In this document: in pieces, positions 37,883 to 47,890 of the stretch
Position numbering within the stretch: the first letter of the stretch is position 1
How the letters are laid out: every line of letters starts with the position of its first letter
Origin: Treponema sp.
GTDB taxonomy: Bacteria; Spirochaetota; Spirochaetia; Treponematales; Breznakiellaceae
Assembly: GCA_009788065.1 (NCBI GenBank)
Contig: WQSF01000002.1
Coordinates: forward strand, 1 to 64,000
Direction: 5' to 3'
DNA length: 64,000 nt
Program-made: the position numbers and the translations under genes
The notes under the pieces: generated by a model
What the model saw: only the letters and a program-made list of their open reading frames with translations
Database searches by the model: none
Told to the model about the DNA's origin: nothing

Positions 37883-39139
37883 ATGGAAAAACTGTATCGC
37901 GACGCGCAAATTATTATTGACAAAGCAATCGAAGCAAATATGCCGTTTCAAACCGTACGCGAGGCGCTTAAAAATAAACAATTTACAGGAAATTTACACT
38001 TGCTCGCAATCGGTAAAGCGTCATGGGCAATGGCAAAAGCCGCAAGCAAAGAATTGGGCGGCAGGATTAAACGCGGTATTGTCATTACAAAATACGGACA
38101 TTCGTTAGGCGATATTCCAGGGATGGAAATTATCGAGGCTGGACATCCCCTGTCTGATAAAAACACAATCGCCGGAACTGAGAAAGCTGTCGATATGGCT
38201 CAGAATCTCGGCGAAGATGATGAGCTGTTATTTTTAATTTCGGGCGGCGGTTCCGCATTATTCGAAAAACCTCTGCCGGGTATAACTCTGGAAGACATTG
38301 TAGAAACCAATTCACAGCTTCTTTCATGCGGCGCGGACATTGTAGAAATTAATATGATAAGAAAATGTCTTTCCGCTGTTAAAGCCGGACGCTTCGCCCA
38401 AATTTGCGCGCCTGCGAAAATTTTTACAATAGTGTTATCCGATGTTTTAGGAGACCGTCTTGATTCCATCGCGTCAGGTCCCGCAGCGCCGAATATGTCA
38501 ACGGCGGAAGAAGCGCTGGCTGTTGTAAAAAAATACAGCCTTAACTTTAATTACAAAGTAATGGAGTATATAGCAAAAGAAACTCCAAAAACATTGGAAA
38601 ATACGGAAACGGTCGTTACAGGCAGTGTCCGCGCTTTATGCGCCGCCGCCGCCGTAACAGCCGCCTCTCTTGGATACACTCCTTATATACTCTGCTCACA
38701 GATGAACTGCGAAGCCCGCGAAGCCGGCAGAATAATTTCTTCCATCGCCAGGCAAATTGACAAGAACGAATATTCTTTTAAAAGCCCCTGCGCTTTAATT
38801 TTCGGCGGCGAAACTGTAGTAACAATCAGGGGTAACGGCAAAGGCGGCAGAAATCAAGAACTGGCATTATCAGCGGCAGAGCAAATCGCAGGTTTAAATA
38901 ACCTAATCATCTTCTCCTTCGGTTCAGACGGCACCGACGGCCCTACAGACGCAGCGGGTGGAATAGTAGACGGCTCCGCATTTCAGCGCTTAAAAGAAAA
39001 AGGAATAAATCTTCAAACCGCATTAAACAACAACGACTCCTATACTGCATTAGCCGCCATAAACAGCCTGATAATAACCGGTCCGACAGGCACAAACGTA
39101 AATGATCTGACAGTTGTCTTACACGCCATTGAAACGTAA
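37883..39139 (+). CDS. Glycerate 2-kinase (GckA/MOFRL family)
   Basis: HLLAIGKASWAMAKAA; EAGHPLSDKNTIAGTEKAVDMAQ; LFLISGGGSALFEKP; GKGGRNQELALSAAEQIAG; SFGSDGTDGPTDAAGGIVDG. Confidence 0.92.
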   Translation: MEKLYRDAQIIIDKAIEANMPFQTVREALKNKQFTGNLHLLAIGKASWAMAKAASKELGGRIKRGIVITKYGHSLGDIPGMEIIEAGHPLSDKNTIAGTEKAVDMAQNLGEDDELLFLISGGGSALFEKPLPGITLEDIVETNSQLLSCGADIVEINMIRKCLSAVKAGRFAQICAPAKIFTIVLSDVLGDRLDSIASGPAAPNMSTAEEALAVVKKYSLNFNYKVMEYIAKETPKTLENTETVVTGSVRALCAAAAVTAASLGYTPYILCSQMNCEAREAGRIISSIARQIDKNEYSFKSPCALIFGGETVVTIRGNGKGGRNQELALSAAEQIAGLNNLIIFSFGSDGTDGPTDAAGGIVDGSAFQRLKEKGINLQTALNNNDSYTALAAINSLIITGPTGTNVNDLTVVLHAIET

Positions 39140-39163
39140 TCGCATTTATAGTAGACTTTAGTT

Positions 39164-40153
39164 ATGGCTGATAGAGTCTTTACAGTGCTGGATCTTATCG
39201 ATCTCGATCTTAAGGAACATAACTCCCTTAACTTGCGCTGTATCGGCGGCAGAAAAGGTCTTGGAAGGGCAATCGATATTCCCGATTTGAACAGACCGAT
39301 GGGCGCCATAATGGGTTTTTTTGAAGATTTCGCTTTCCAAAGAATTCAACTTTTCGGGCGCGGAGAGGTGGCTTTTTTAAGACAGCTCGAGAACGACGGC
39401 AGAACCGATTCAATCAGAGAGATGTTCAACTATAATCTGCCCTGCTGTATTTTTACCCATAACTTATCCCCTCACAAGGATTTTTTTGAAATCGCTGAAA
39501 ACGCGCAATGTCCGATCCTTCAAACCGATTTGGGATCGGCGGATTTTTCCGCGAGAATTATGCGCATTCTTTCCAGGATATTTTCTCCGAGGCAGGTTGT
39601 GCACGGCGTGCTTGTAGAAGTCTACGGTTTGGGAATTTTAATTCAAGGCGATTCAGGCGTTGGAAAGAGCGAGACAGCTTTAGAACTGATTCACAGAGGA
39701 CACCGCCTTGTCGCGGACGACGTTGTAGAAATTAACTGTATCAACGGTAATACATTGATGGGCGCGGGTGCAAATAAAATCATCGGACATCACATGGAAA
39801 TCCGCGGTCCGGGAATTATCAATATAACCCACCTTTTCGGAGTAAGGGCGATCAGGGATCGTAAGGAAATACAACTTTTGGTTGAACTGGAAGAATGGGA
39901 TTCAAGTAAAAATTACGACCGTCTTGGCGCCGAGGATCATACAGTCGAACTTTTAGGGGTAAATATTCCCAAACTGGTAATACCGGTAAAACCCGGACGC
40001 AATATTTCGATTATTATCGAAATAGCGGCAATGAACGAGCGTCTAAAATCGATGGGTTACCATGCCGCGAGAGAATTTAACAAGAATATTTTAAAGTGGA
40101 TCGAAAGCGACGCAGCGCGTTCTGTTTTCTTCGGTCACGAAGATATAATTTAA
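39164..40153 (+). CDS. hprK: HPr kinase/phosphorylase
   Basis: GVLVEVYGLGILIQGDSGVGKSETALELIHRGHRLVADDVVEI; MEIRGPGIINI. Confidence 0.95.
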   Translation: MADRVFTVLDLIDLDLKEHNSLNLRCIGGRKGLGRAIDIPDLNRPMGAIMGFFEDFAFQRIQLFGRGEVAFLRQLENDGRTDSIREMFNYNLPCCIFTHNLSPHKDFFEIAENAQCPILQTDLGSADFSARIMRILSRIFSPRQVVHGVLVEVYGLGILIQGDSGVGKSETALELIHRGHRLVADDVVEINCINGNTLMGAGANKIIGHHMEIRGPGIINITHLFGVRAIRDRKEIQLLVELEEWDSSKNYDRLGAEDHTVELLGVNIPKLVIPVKPGRNISIIIEIAAMNERLKSMGYHAAREFNKNILKWIESDAARSVFFGHEDII

Positions 40154-40167
40154 AGGAAGCTTAATAG

Positions 40168-40434
40168 GTGTTTCAAAAAATCGTAAAGGTCACAAACAGA
40201 GCCGGCATTCACGCGCGTCCTTCCGCGCTGCTGGTTCAAACGACAAAAAATTTCTCATCCAATATTTATTTTCAAAAAGGATCGGATCGTATCAACGCCA
40301 AATCAATCATGGGTATTATTACCCTGGGCGCCGCTTACGGTCAGGAATTAATAATAATCGCCGACGGAGAAGATGAAGAAGCTGCAGTAGAAACAATTCT
40401 TAAACTTTTTGAATCTAAATTCGAGGAAGAGTAA
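40168..40434 (+). CDS. ptsH: HPr phosphocarrier protein
   Basis: RAGIHARPSALLVQ (His15), INAKSIMGIITLGA (Ser46); GTG start. Confidence 0.95.
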   Translation: MFQKIVKVTNRAGIHARPSALLVQTTKNFSSNIYFQKGSDRINAKSIMGIITLGAAYGQELIIIADGEDEEAAVETILKLFESKFEEE

Positions 40435-40439
40435 GTCCG

Positions 40440-42173
40440 GTGCAAAAAAATAAAACACGGCCTGAATATTCATTTTTAAGCGTAAGAATTTTAATCCCTA
40501 TATATACCCTGCTGTGTTTTCTTACAGTTCTTTTTTCCAGAAACTTTTTTAAAGACACTCTTAGAGACGGCGAAATGCCCGGTGCTCTGGATTTAATCGT
40601 ATTCTTCACAATCCCTGTTGTGTTGGTTATCATTCTTGGAATTTCCGTTTTTCATCTTCTGATGGATTTTATTTTTAAACGCCCCGGAAGCAAATTCAAC
40701 GCGATGCTTTTAGCGTACTTCGCCGTTATAGTAATATTTTCTATCGCGCCGATAACATTGATGACAAGTACCGCGTTAAACGAAGTTGTACGTTTCTGGT
40801 ACAGCATAGGCGCAAACGCGGCAACAAGAGCCGCAAACAGTTTTATCGCGGATAATTATTCGCTCCATCTTGAACGCTGCGAGAATATTATAAAAAGCGC
40901 CGATTTTTCATCCATTGAACGGTCAAACGGAAAACTTCCGCAGGATATATCCTGCGTTCAGACTTTTAGGTTAACAAACGGTAATTGGGAAGAAAGATCG
41001 TTTCTGGGCAATGAAGAATATAAACTTTCGTATCTTCCGGCAGCAGAAGGCGGTTTTATTATAAGGGAAATGCCGCGCGACATGGGAACAATTCGTTATG
41101 TGCAAAGGATATCGCAGTCATCTGCGCGGCTGATCAGTTATAACCTTGGCGTTGATTTTGACACAGGAAGAGCCGCTTTAAGCAATCAGATTGAACGGTT
41201 TGAAACCGTGAACCTGCTAAGAAAAAACATTCGTCCGCTTTTAATTTATTTTTGCGTTGTTTTTTTTCTTCCCACTCTTTTAATGACAGCAATCATCGCT
41301 ATATCATTTACGCGCCGGATTACACACCCGATTGTTGAACTAACGGAAGCGACTCAGCGCGTCGCGGAAGGAGATTTCTCGATCCAGTTGCTGTCGCGCC
41401 GCAATGACGAGCTTGGCATTCTTATCCGGTCCTTCAACTCGATGGTGCAGGATCTGGAAAAATCGCGCGATGCTCTTGTAAGAAATGAAAAAATTTCAAT
41501 TTGGCAGAACATGGCGCAGCAGTTGGCGCATGAAATTAAAAATCCGCTGACTCCGATAAAACTTTCGGCGGAACGAGCGCTTAGAAGATGGCAGAATGAT
41601 CCGCAGCATATCGGCGAGATTCTGGAAAGTTCCATGATGGCGATTATTCAGGAAACCGAAGGGCTTTCCACACTGCTCAATGAATTCAGAACATTATCAA
41701 AACCGATGGAGCCGTCTAACTCTACAACAGGTTTGCTGGAACCCATATTGGAAGTCATCAACGCGTATTCCAGCTCCTATCCGAAAGTTAAATTCGACAC
41801 AGAGTACGTGAAGACCGACTTTCATGTTAAAATAGACAAACACCGCCTTTCCCAGATTCTTACAAACCTTGTAATTAATTCGATAGACGCAATGAACGGA
41901 GAAGGCGCTATTGAATTACGCACTGATATTGTAAAAAAACGGGAGGTTTGTTATTGTAGGATCAGCGTCAAAGATTCAGGCAAGGGAATAAACAGCGAAG
42001 ACAGCCAGCTAATTTTTACTCCGTATTTTACTACAAAAGAATCCGGCACAGGGCTTGGGCTTCCCATTGTCGAACGAATCGTTACGGATCACGGCGGCGC
42101 AATTTGGTTTGATTCGGCTGACGGTGTAGGCACAACCTTCTATATCGATTTGCCGCTAACGGATGAAATATAA
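40440..42173 (+). CDS. NtrY-type sensor histidine kinase (HAMP, HisKA, HATPase)
   Basis: ISIWQNMAQQLAHEIKNPLTPIKLSAERALRRW; KDSGKGINSEDSQLIFTPYFTTKESGTGLGLPIVERIV. Confidence 0.9.
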   Translation: MQKNKTRPEYSFLSVRILIPIYTLLCFLTVLFSRNFFKDTLRDGEMPGALDLIVFFTIPVVLVIILGISVFHLLMDFIFKRPGSKFNAMLLAYFAVIVIFSIAPITLMTSTALNEVVRFWYSIGANAATRAANSFIADNYSLHLERCENIIKSADFSSIERSNGKLPQDISCVQTFRLTNGNWEERSFLGNEEYKLSYLPAAEGGFIIREMPRDMGTIRYVQRISQSSARLISYNLGVDFDTGRAALSNQIERFETVNLLRKNIRPLLIYFCVVFFLPTLLMTAIIAISFTRRITHPIVELTEATQRVAEGDFSIQLLSRRNDELGILIRSFNSMVQDLEKSRDALVRNEKISIWQNMAQQLAHEIKNPLTPIKLSAERALRRWQNDPQHIGEILESSMMAIIQETEGLSTLLNEFRTLSKPMEPSNSTTGLLEPILEVINAYSSSYPKVKFDTEYVKTDFHVKIDKHRLSQILTNLVINSIDAMNGEGAIELRTDIVKKREVCYCRISVKDSGKGINSEDSQLIFTPYFTTKESGTGLGLPIVERIVTDHGGAIWFDSADGVGTTFYIDLPLTDEI

Positions 42174-43567
42174 TGCCAGCAATTTTAATAATAGACGACG
42201 AACCCGGTATAAGATCAACTCTGAGTTCAATTCTTGAAGATGAAAAATATAAAGTTTTTACCTCACAGGACGCGCTCGCTGGCATCGAAACGCTTAAACG
42301 CGAAACCGTCGATTTAATTTTTTTAGATGTTCTTCTGCCAAAATTGGGCGGCATCGAAGCTCTGGAAAAAATTAAAAACGGATGGCCGTTAACAGAAATT
42401 GTAATGATCTCGGGACACGCCAATATCGACATGGCTGTACGGGCTGTAAAACTTGGCGCGTTTGATTTTTTGGAAAAACCTCTGTCGCTTGAGAAAGTGC
42501 TTACCGTATGCAGGAACGCGCTTGCAATAAAAAACCTTCGTGAAGAAAATAAAACTTTAAAAAAATTAAACAGCTTCGCCTGCGAAGATATAATCGGCAC
42601 AAGCGCCGCTATCAGGGATATCCGCGAAACGGTAAAACAGGCGGCAGGAAGCGACGCCAGGATTTTAATCACAGGCGAAAACGGCGCGGGGAAGGAAGTA
42701 ATCGCAAGAGCGATCCATCTTTGCTCGGTGCGTTCGGACAATCCTTTTATCGACGTTAACTGCGCGGCAATTCCCGAAACATTAATCGAGAGCGAATTGT
42801 TCGGCCATGAAAAAGGCGCTTTTACAGACGCGGTTTCTACGCGCAAGGGACGCTTCGAGCTGGCTCACGGAGGAACCCTTTTTCTGGATGAAATCGGCGA
42901 CATGAGCTTGTCCGCGCAGGCAAAAGTTCTTCGTGTCATTCAGGAGCAGAAAATTGAACGTCTTGGCGGCGAGAGAACAATTGAAACCGATGTCCGTATA
43001 ATCGCGGCTACAAATCAGGATTTGGAAAAAGCCTGCAAAGAAGCGCGCTTCAGGCAGGATCTTTTTTTCAGATTAAATGTAATCCCTATTCACGCTCCCG
43101 CGCTGCGCGAAAGGCCGGAAGATATTCAACACCTTTTGTGTTATTTTTTAAAAAAATTGGAGAAAGAGATTACTTTAGAGCCTGACGCGCTGGATTTGCT
43201 TTCAACCCATGATTGGCCGGGAAATGTGCGCGAACTAAAGAATTTAGCGGAAAGAATCGCGGTTATGCACTCAGGGGATACAATCGGTATGGAAGATCTA
43301 GGAAAACTGCTTCAGAAAAAAGAGAAAAAACCGCAATACAAAGAAAATGAAAAAAATGCCGCGGACAATGAAAACCTGCCGGAAGGCATTTTTAACCAAA
43401 ATTATAATGACGCAAAAGATAATTTCGAAAAACGTTTTTTAGAGTTCCATCTTTTAAAAAATAATGGTATAATTTCCAGAACGGCTGAGGCTATCGGAAT
43501 ATATCCGAGCAACCTTCATGCTAAACTGAGAAAGTACAATATATCAACTTCAGGTAATAAGGAATAG
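42173..43567 (+). CDS. NtrX-type sigma-54-class response regulator
   Basis: Receiver; ILITGENGAGKEVIARAIH; GHEKGAFTDAVSTRKGRFELAHGGTLFLDEIGDMSLSAQAKVLRV; Fis-type HTH. Confidence 0.9.
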   Translation: MPAILIIDDEPGIRSTLSSILEDEKYKVFTSQDALAGIETLKRETVDLIFLDVLLPKLGGIEALEKIKNGWPLTEIVMISGHANIDMAVRAVKLGAFDFLEKPLSLEKVLTVCRNALAIKNLREENKTLKKLNSFACEDIIGTSAAIRDIRETVKQAAGSDARILITGENGAGKEVIARAIHLCSVRSDNPFIDVNCAAIPETLIESELFGHEKGAFTDAVSTRKGRFELAHGGTLFLDEIGDMSLSAQAKVLRVIQEQKIERLGGERTIETDVRIIAATNQDLEKACKEARFRQDLFFRLNVIPIHAPALRERPEDIQHLLCYFLKKLEKEITLEPDALDLLSTHDWPGNVRELKNLAERIAVMHSGDTIGMEDLGKLLQKKEKKPQYKENEKNAADNENLPEGIFNQNYNDAKDNFEKRFLEFHLLKNNGIISRTAEAIGIYPSNLHAKLRKYNISTSGNKE

Positions 43568-43570
43568 TTT

Positions 43571-44173
43571 ATGAAAGAATTGACAGATCGCCAAAAACAA
43601 GTCCTAACCTTTATCGCAAACTATATTAAAAAACAGTCATATCCGCCAACAATCAGAGAGATTGCAGATAATTTTGAAATATCCGTTAAAGGCGCTCACG
43701 ATCATATTACCGCTCTGCGGAAAAAAGGGCATTTAAAACAAGCCGACAAGCGCCCGAGAACAATGGGGCTTACCCATTTAAGACCGGAAGACGCGGATTT
43801 AATGGAAATCCCGATTCTTGGAACCGTCGCCGCCGGCGTTCCGATTCTTGCGGAAGAAAATTTTGACGGAAATATTCTTCTCCACCGATCCATGTTAAAG
43901 AAAAATAAAAAATATTTCGCGCTAAAAGTAAAAGGCGATTCCATGTCGGGTGCCGGTATTTTACAGGGCGACACCGCTGTTATCGAAAAAATGAACACTG
44001 TCCGCAACGGTGAGATCGCCGTAGCCGTGATAGACGAAGCCGTAACCTTAAAACGTTTTTACAAGGAAAGCACAAGAATCAAATTACAGGCGGAAAATCC
44101 GGCGTACAAACCTATTTACAGCCAGGATGTAAAAATTCTCGGCAGGCTGTTCAGTATAATCCGTTCATATTGA
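43571..44173 (+). CDS. lexA: LexA repressor
   Basis: MKELTDRQKQVLTFIANYIKKQSYPPTIREIADNFEIS; cleavage AAG; VKGDSMSGAGILQGD, AVTLKRFYKE. Confidence 0.94.
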   Translation: MKELTDRQKQVLTFIANYIKKQSYPPTIREIADNFEISVKGAHDHITALRKKGHLKQADKRPRTMGLTHLRPEDADLMEIPILGTVAAGVPILAEENFDGNILLHRSMLKKNKKYFALKVKGDSMSGAGILQGDTAVIEKMNTVRNGEIAVAVIDEAVTLKRFYKESTRIKLQAENPAYKPIYSQDVKILGRLFSIIRSY

Positions 44174-44174
44174 T

Positions 44175-45134
44175 ATGTCAGGCGCGGCAAACTCATATAT
44201 TTTTCTTGGACCGGAATTAGGCAAGAAACAGGATGCCGTTGATTCAATTAAAAAGAAATTTCCGGCAGCCGAAACATCTGTGTTCTACGTGGGCGAAACT
44301 TCGATTACCGAAATCGCCGATTCAATCCAGAACCATAGTTTATTCGCCGAATCCAGAATTATTATAATTAAAAACGCCGAGCTTATTAAGAAAAAGGACG
44401 AGATAGAACTGCTTGTCTCCTGCGTAAAAAATCTGGAAAACGATACCGTACTTATTTTTCTCTCCGACGAAAACCGGCTTTCCGCAGGACTTGACGACTG
44501 CGCTCACGGCGCAAACCGCCAGGTTTTTTATGAACTGTTTGAAAGGGATAAAAACGAATGGGTTATGTCTTTTTTCCGCAGAGAAGGATTTTCAATCGAT
44601 AAGGATTGTATTGCCGCAATTCTTGAACTGGTAGAAAATAACACAGAAGCGCTAAGAAGAGAATGTTCGCGTCTGATTTTATTTTTACCAAAAGATAAAC
44701 CTGTAAAAGCCTGCGATATTGAAAAATGGCTTTCTCATAACAGAGAAGAATCCGCGTTTACTCTATTTACGCGAATCGCCAACGGAGACCTTTCAAAAGC
44801 GCTTGAATCGCTTTCCGTTATGTTAGCCGCAAAAGAAAAAGCCCAGAAAATTTTAGCGGGTCTTACTTCGTGTTTCAGAAAACTCGGCGATTATTTAACT
44901 CTGCTGGAATCAGGAAATGCAAACAACAATTTTGAATTAAAGAAAATCGGACTTTCATCGCCTAAGGCAAGGGACGATTACGCTGCGGCTTCCCGCCGTT
45001 ACAACATTGACGCTGTAGAAGCATGTCTTGCGCTTACCGCCGAATACGATACGCTTCTTCGATCTCCTGTCAATGTAATGGAAAATGTATTGATGGATAG
45101 ATATATTTTAAAAATTATTAAAACCGGCAGTTAA
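44175..45134 (+). CDS. holA: DNA polymerase III delta subunit
   Basis: YIFLGPELGKKQDAVDSIKKKF; ALRRECSRLILF; overall HolA pattern. Confidence 0.78.
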   Translation: MSGAANSYIFLGPELGKKQDAVDSIKKKFPAAETSVFYVGETSITEIADSIQNHSLFAESRIIIIKNAELIKKKDEIELLVSCVKNLENDTVLIFLSDENRLSAGLDDCAHGANRQVFYELFERDKNEWVMSFFRREGFSIDKDCIAAILELVENNTEALRRECSRLILFLPKDKPVKACDIEKWLSHNREESAFTLFTRIANGDLSKALESLSVMLAAKEKAQKILAGLTSCFRKLGDYLTLLESGNANNNFELKKIGLSSPKARDDYAAASRRYNIDAVEACLALTAEYDTLLRSPVNVMENVLMDRYILKIIKTGS

Positions 45135-45136
45135 AT

Positions 45137-47890
45137 TTATATTTGCTTGGTATAATCTTCAATCGCTTTAACCGCTTCGTCAAATTCACTGTGAATTAAA
45201 AATCCCGATAATGTATCCAAATGCTCTTTTACATTCGATGGCCATGATTTGTCTTTTAACTGGCTTAGAATATCTTTAGCGGTTTTTTTATTATAAATCG
45301 AGCAAGCGTCGCGTATCTGTAAAAGTTTTTCTTTTAATAAAGACATATCTCCTTCGTCGCCGTTCGCATCCTTTTGAATCTTGGCTTCGAATTTATAAAT
45401 TACGCCGTAAAGTTTTTCCAAAAACGAAGGGAGAGCCGTTAAGATTGTCTTATTATCTTTTTCGCGTCCCGAGTGTTCAAGTTTTGAAGCTTCTTCGCAA
45501 AGGTCTTTTTCACCGACATTCGCAAGAGCGCTTTTCATCGCGTGAACATTAATAACAAAAGTGTTAATATCATCCGCCCTTCGGCACTTGTTAATAAAAA
45601 TCGCTTCCATCACAGCCGCGGCTTTTATCGCGTCACGGATAAAATATTCCGCAAGCTGCGGCTCCACAGCCTGATTATTCACACCGTGAATTAAATCATC
45701 TTTTTGTTTTCGCGCAGCTTCAATTACATCAGGAGGATATTTATCGCGAATCAGCCTGTTGAGCGTCATATTCAACTGCCTGATATCAATCGGTTTGGAA
45801 ATAAATTCGTCAAAACCGCTTTGAATGAACATTTCAGCCTGCCCTGTAAGCGCGTTGGCTGTTAAAGCGACAACCGGTTTTTTGTAATTAAAACTGCGGA
45901 TTAATTTTGTCGCTTCAATGCCGTCCATCTTCGGCATCATATGATCCATGAAAATAATATCATATTCCATACCTTCCCTGATTTTTTCGATTGCTTCAAA
46001 ACCGCTCATTGCGGTATCAATCGAAAGACCGTAAGGCGCCATAAGCCCTTTAGCGACATAAAGATTTGTTTCCACATCGTCTACGATTAGAACTCGTCCG
46101 TACGGCATAAATTCGCGTTTTATCTGTACATTTTTAATCTTGAGCGCGTTAGCGGCGTTTAACTGCATCAAATTATCCGCCATTTCCCTGCCGATTGGTT
46201 CATGATCCGCGCATTTCTGAGGAATATGTATCGTAAACACGGAACCCATGCCGGGAGTGCTTTCAATATCTATTTTTCCGTTCATCATCCTGAGAAGATT
46301 GCGCGTAATATTCATGCCAAGACCGGTTCCTTCGGTCTTTCTGTTTGCTTCCATGTTAAACCGGGCATATTCGCTTCCAAGCTTTTTAACCTGGTCGGCT
46401 GTCATTCCCTGCCCTGTATCGCTGATGCGAAAAACTAAATTAATATCGTCATACGCGCTTGAATCATCTTTTTCCGAATAAACTTTAAGTCCTATCATTC
46501 CTTCATACGTATATTTAAACGCGTTAGAAAGAATATTATTTAAAATCTGTTTAATGCGCAGTTCGTCACCCGTCATTATAATGGGAGTATTTTCATCCAC
46601 ATTAAGCCTGAATTCGATTGGTTTACTTTCATAGCGCATAATGTTTAGCTGAACAGTATCGTGAATAAGACTTGCAATATCGTATTGAGCCGGCATCAAT
46701 TCCAATTTTCCGGCTTCAATTTTTGAAAGATCCAATATATCGTTTATAATGCCGAGCAAAAGATCAGCGGAGTTGTAAATTCTTTCAAGCGCGTCTTTTG
46801 TTACCTGCGGCAGCATATCATCCTGAAGCTGGATTTCAGTAATTCCCAAAATCGCGTTCATTGGCGTGCGGATTTCGTGGCTCATTTTCGCGAGGAATTC
46901 GCTCTTTGCCTTACTGCTTTCTTCGGCAATTTCAGCCTTGCGCATCTCGGCAATCATCGCCTTTTGCTCGCGCAAATCCCTGATATACTCTGTAACTGTA
47001 AACTCGCCCTTGTATTTTACACGTATGCAGATAATTTCTGTCGGGATTTGCTCGCCGTTTAATTTTTGATGCATCCATTCAAACCGGCTGTATCCTTCTT
47101 TCAGCGCTTTACCGACAAGAGCCTGTCCTTTTTCTCCTGACGGAATTCCGTCAGGCTGAAATTGAGGAGACAACTGCACAAAATTATCGATAAAATCCTG
47201 TTTATCTATCATGTCAAACATTTTTACCGCTTCGTTATTGCAGTCGATTAAGGTAAGATCGTTATCCCAAAAAATTGTACAGAAGGGAGCGGCGTCTATC
47301 ATTATCTGAGTGCGTTCATCGGCTTCGCGCATTTTTATTGACTGATTGTTTCGGTTCACGGCAGCGCACATCATAAGACCGGCGGAAGTTAAAATATTAA
47401 TTTCTTCGTTAATAAAAGTGCGTTCATGCCGGCAGTCATCAATACTGAAAAAACCCCAAAAATCGCCTTCCAGAAACATCGGAATAATAACAATAGATTT
47501 TATTTCATAGTAACCCAAAAAGTCACGATCCTCTTCCGGTAATTCAAACAGAGGGCTGTTTATATTATTCCCGAGCAAGAACTGCTTTTGCCATTCTTTT
47601 TTCATGCTGTACGGAAAATGCAAACCTAACGGAACATGAACGCAATTTTTACCGTGATCGCTGAGCCATTCGTGGCGTAATACAAAGTGAGGTTCGTTAT
47701 TAATTGTTTCGTTACGCCAAATTTGAACGCGGTCAACTTCCAGACAGCGCCCGACAAGTTCCAAACTTTTTATTAATGTTGTTTCAAAGGAAACATTTTC
47801 ATTTCTCGCAAGCAGAATTGTGGCGGCGGTATTCACCGTGTCAAGCAAACGGGTCTGGTTTTCATGCGTGTTCCTGCCGCTGTTAAACAT
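45137..47890 (-). CDS. GAF/PAS hybrid histidine kinase with receiver and HPt-like C-terminus
   Basis: [63 protein letters not shown]-type receiver; VHAMKSALANVGEKDLCEEA HPt. Confidence 0.9.
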   Translation of the reverse strand: MFNSGRNTHENQTRLLDTVNTAATILLARNENVSFETTLIKSLELVGRCLEVDRVQIWRNETINNEPHFVLRHEWLSDHGKNCVHVPLGLHFPYSMKKEWQKQFLLGNNINSPLFELPEEDRDFLGYYEIKSIVIIPMFLEGDFWGFFSIDDCRHERTFINEEINILTSAGLMMCAAVNRNNQSIKMREADERTQIMIDAAPFCTIFWDNDLTLIDCNNEAVKMFDMIDKQDFIDNFVQLSPQFQPDGIPSGEKGQALVGKALKEGYSRFEWMHQKLNGEQIPTEIICIRVKYKGEFTVTEYIRDLREQKAMIAEMRKAEIAEESSKAKSEFLAKMSHEIRTPMNAILGITEIQLQDDMLPQVTKDALERIYNSADLLLGIINDILDLSKIEAGKLELMPAQYDIASLIHDTVQLNIMRYESKPIEFRLNVDENTPIIMTGDELRIKQILNNILSNAFKYTYEGMIGLKVYSEKDDSSAYDDINLVFRISDTGQGMTADQVKKLGSEYARFNMEANRKTEGTGLGMNITRNLLRMMNGKIDIESTPGMGSVFTIHIPQKCADHEPIGREMADNLMQLNAANALKIKNVQIKREFMPYGRVLIVDDVETNLYVAKGLMAPYGLSIDTAMSGFEAIEKIREGMEYDIIFMDHMMPKMDGIEATKLIRSFNYKKPVVALTANALTGQAEMFIQSGFDEFISKPIDIRQLNMTLNRLIRDKYPPDVIEAARKQKDDLIHGVNNQAVEPQLAEYFIRDAIKAAAVMEAIFINKCRRADDINTFVINVHAMKSALANVGEKDLCEEASKLEHSGREKDNKTILTALPSFLEKLYGVIYKFEAKIQKDANGDEGDMSLLKEKLLQIRDACSIYNKKTAKDILSQLKDKSWPSNVKEHLDTLSGFLIHSEFDEAVKAIEDYTKQI

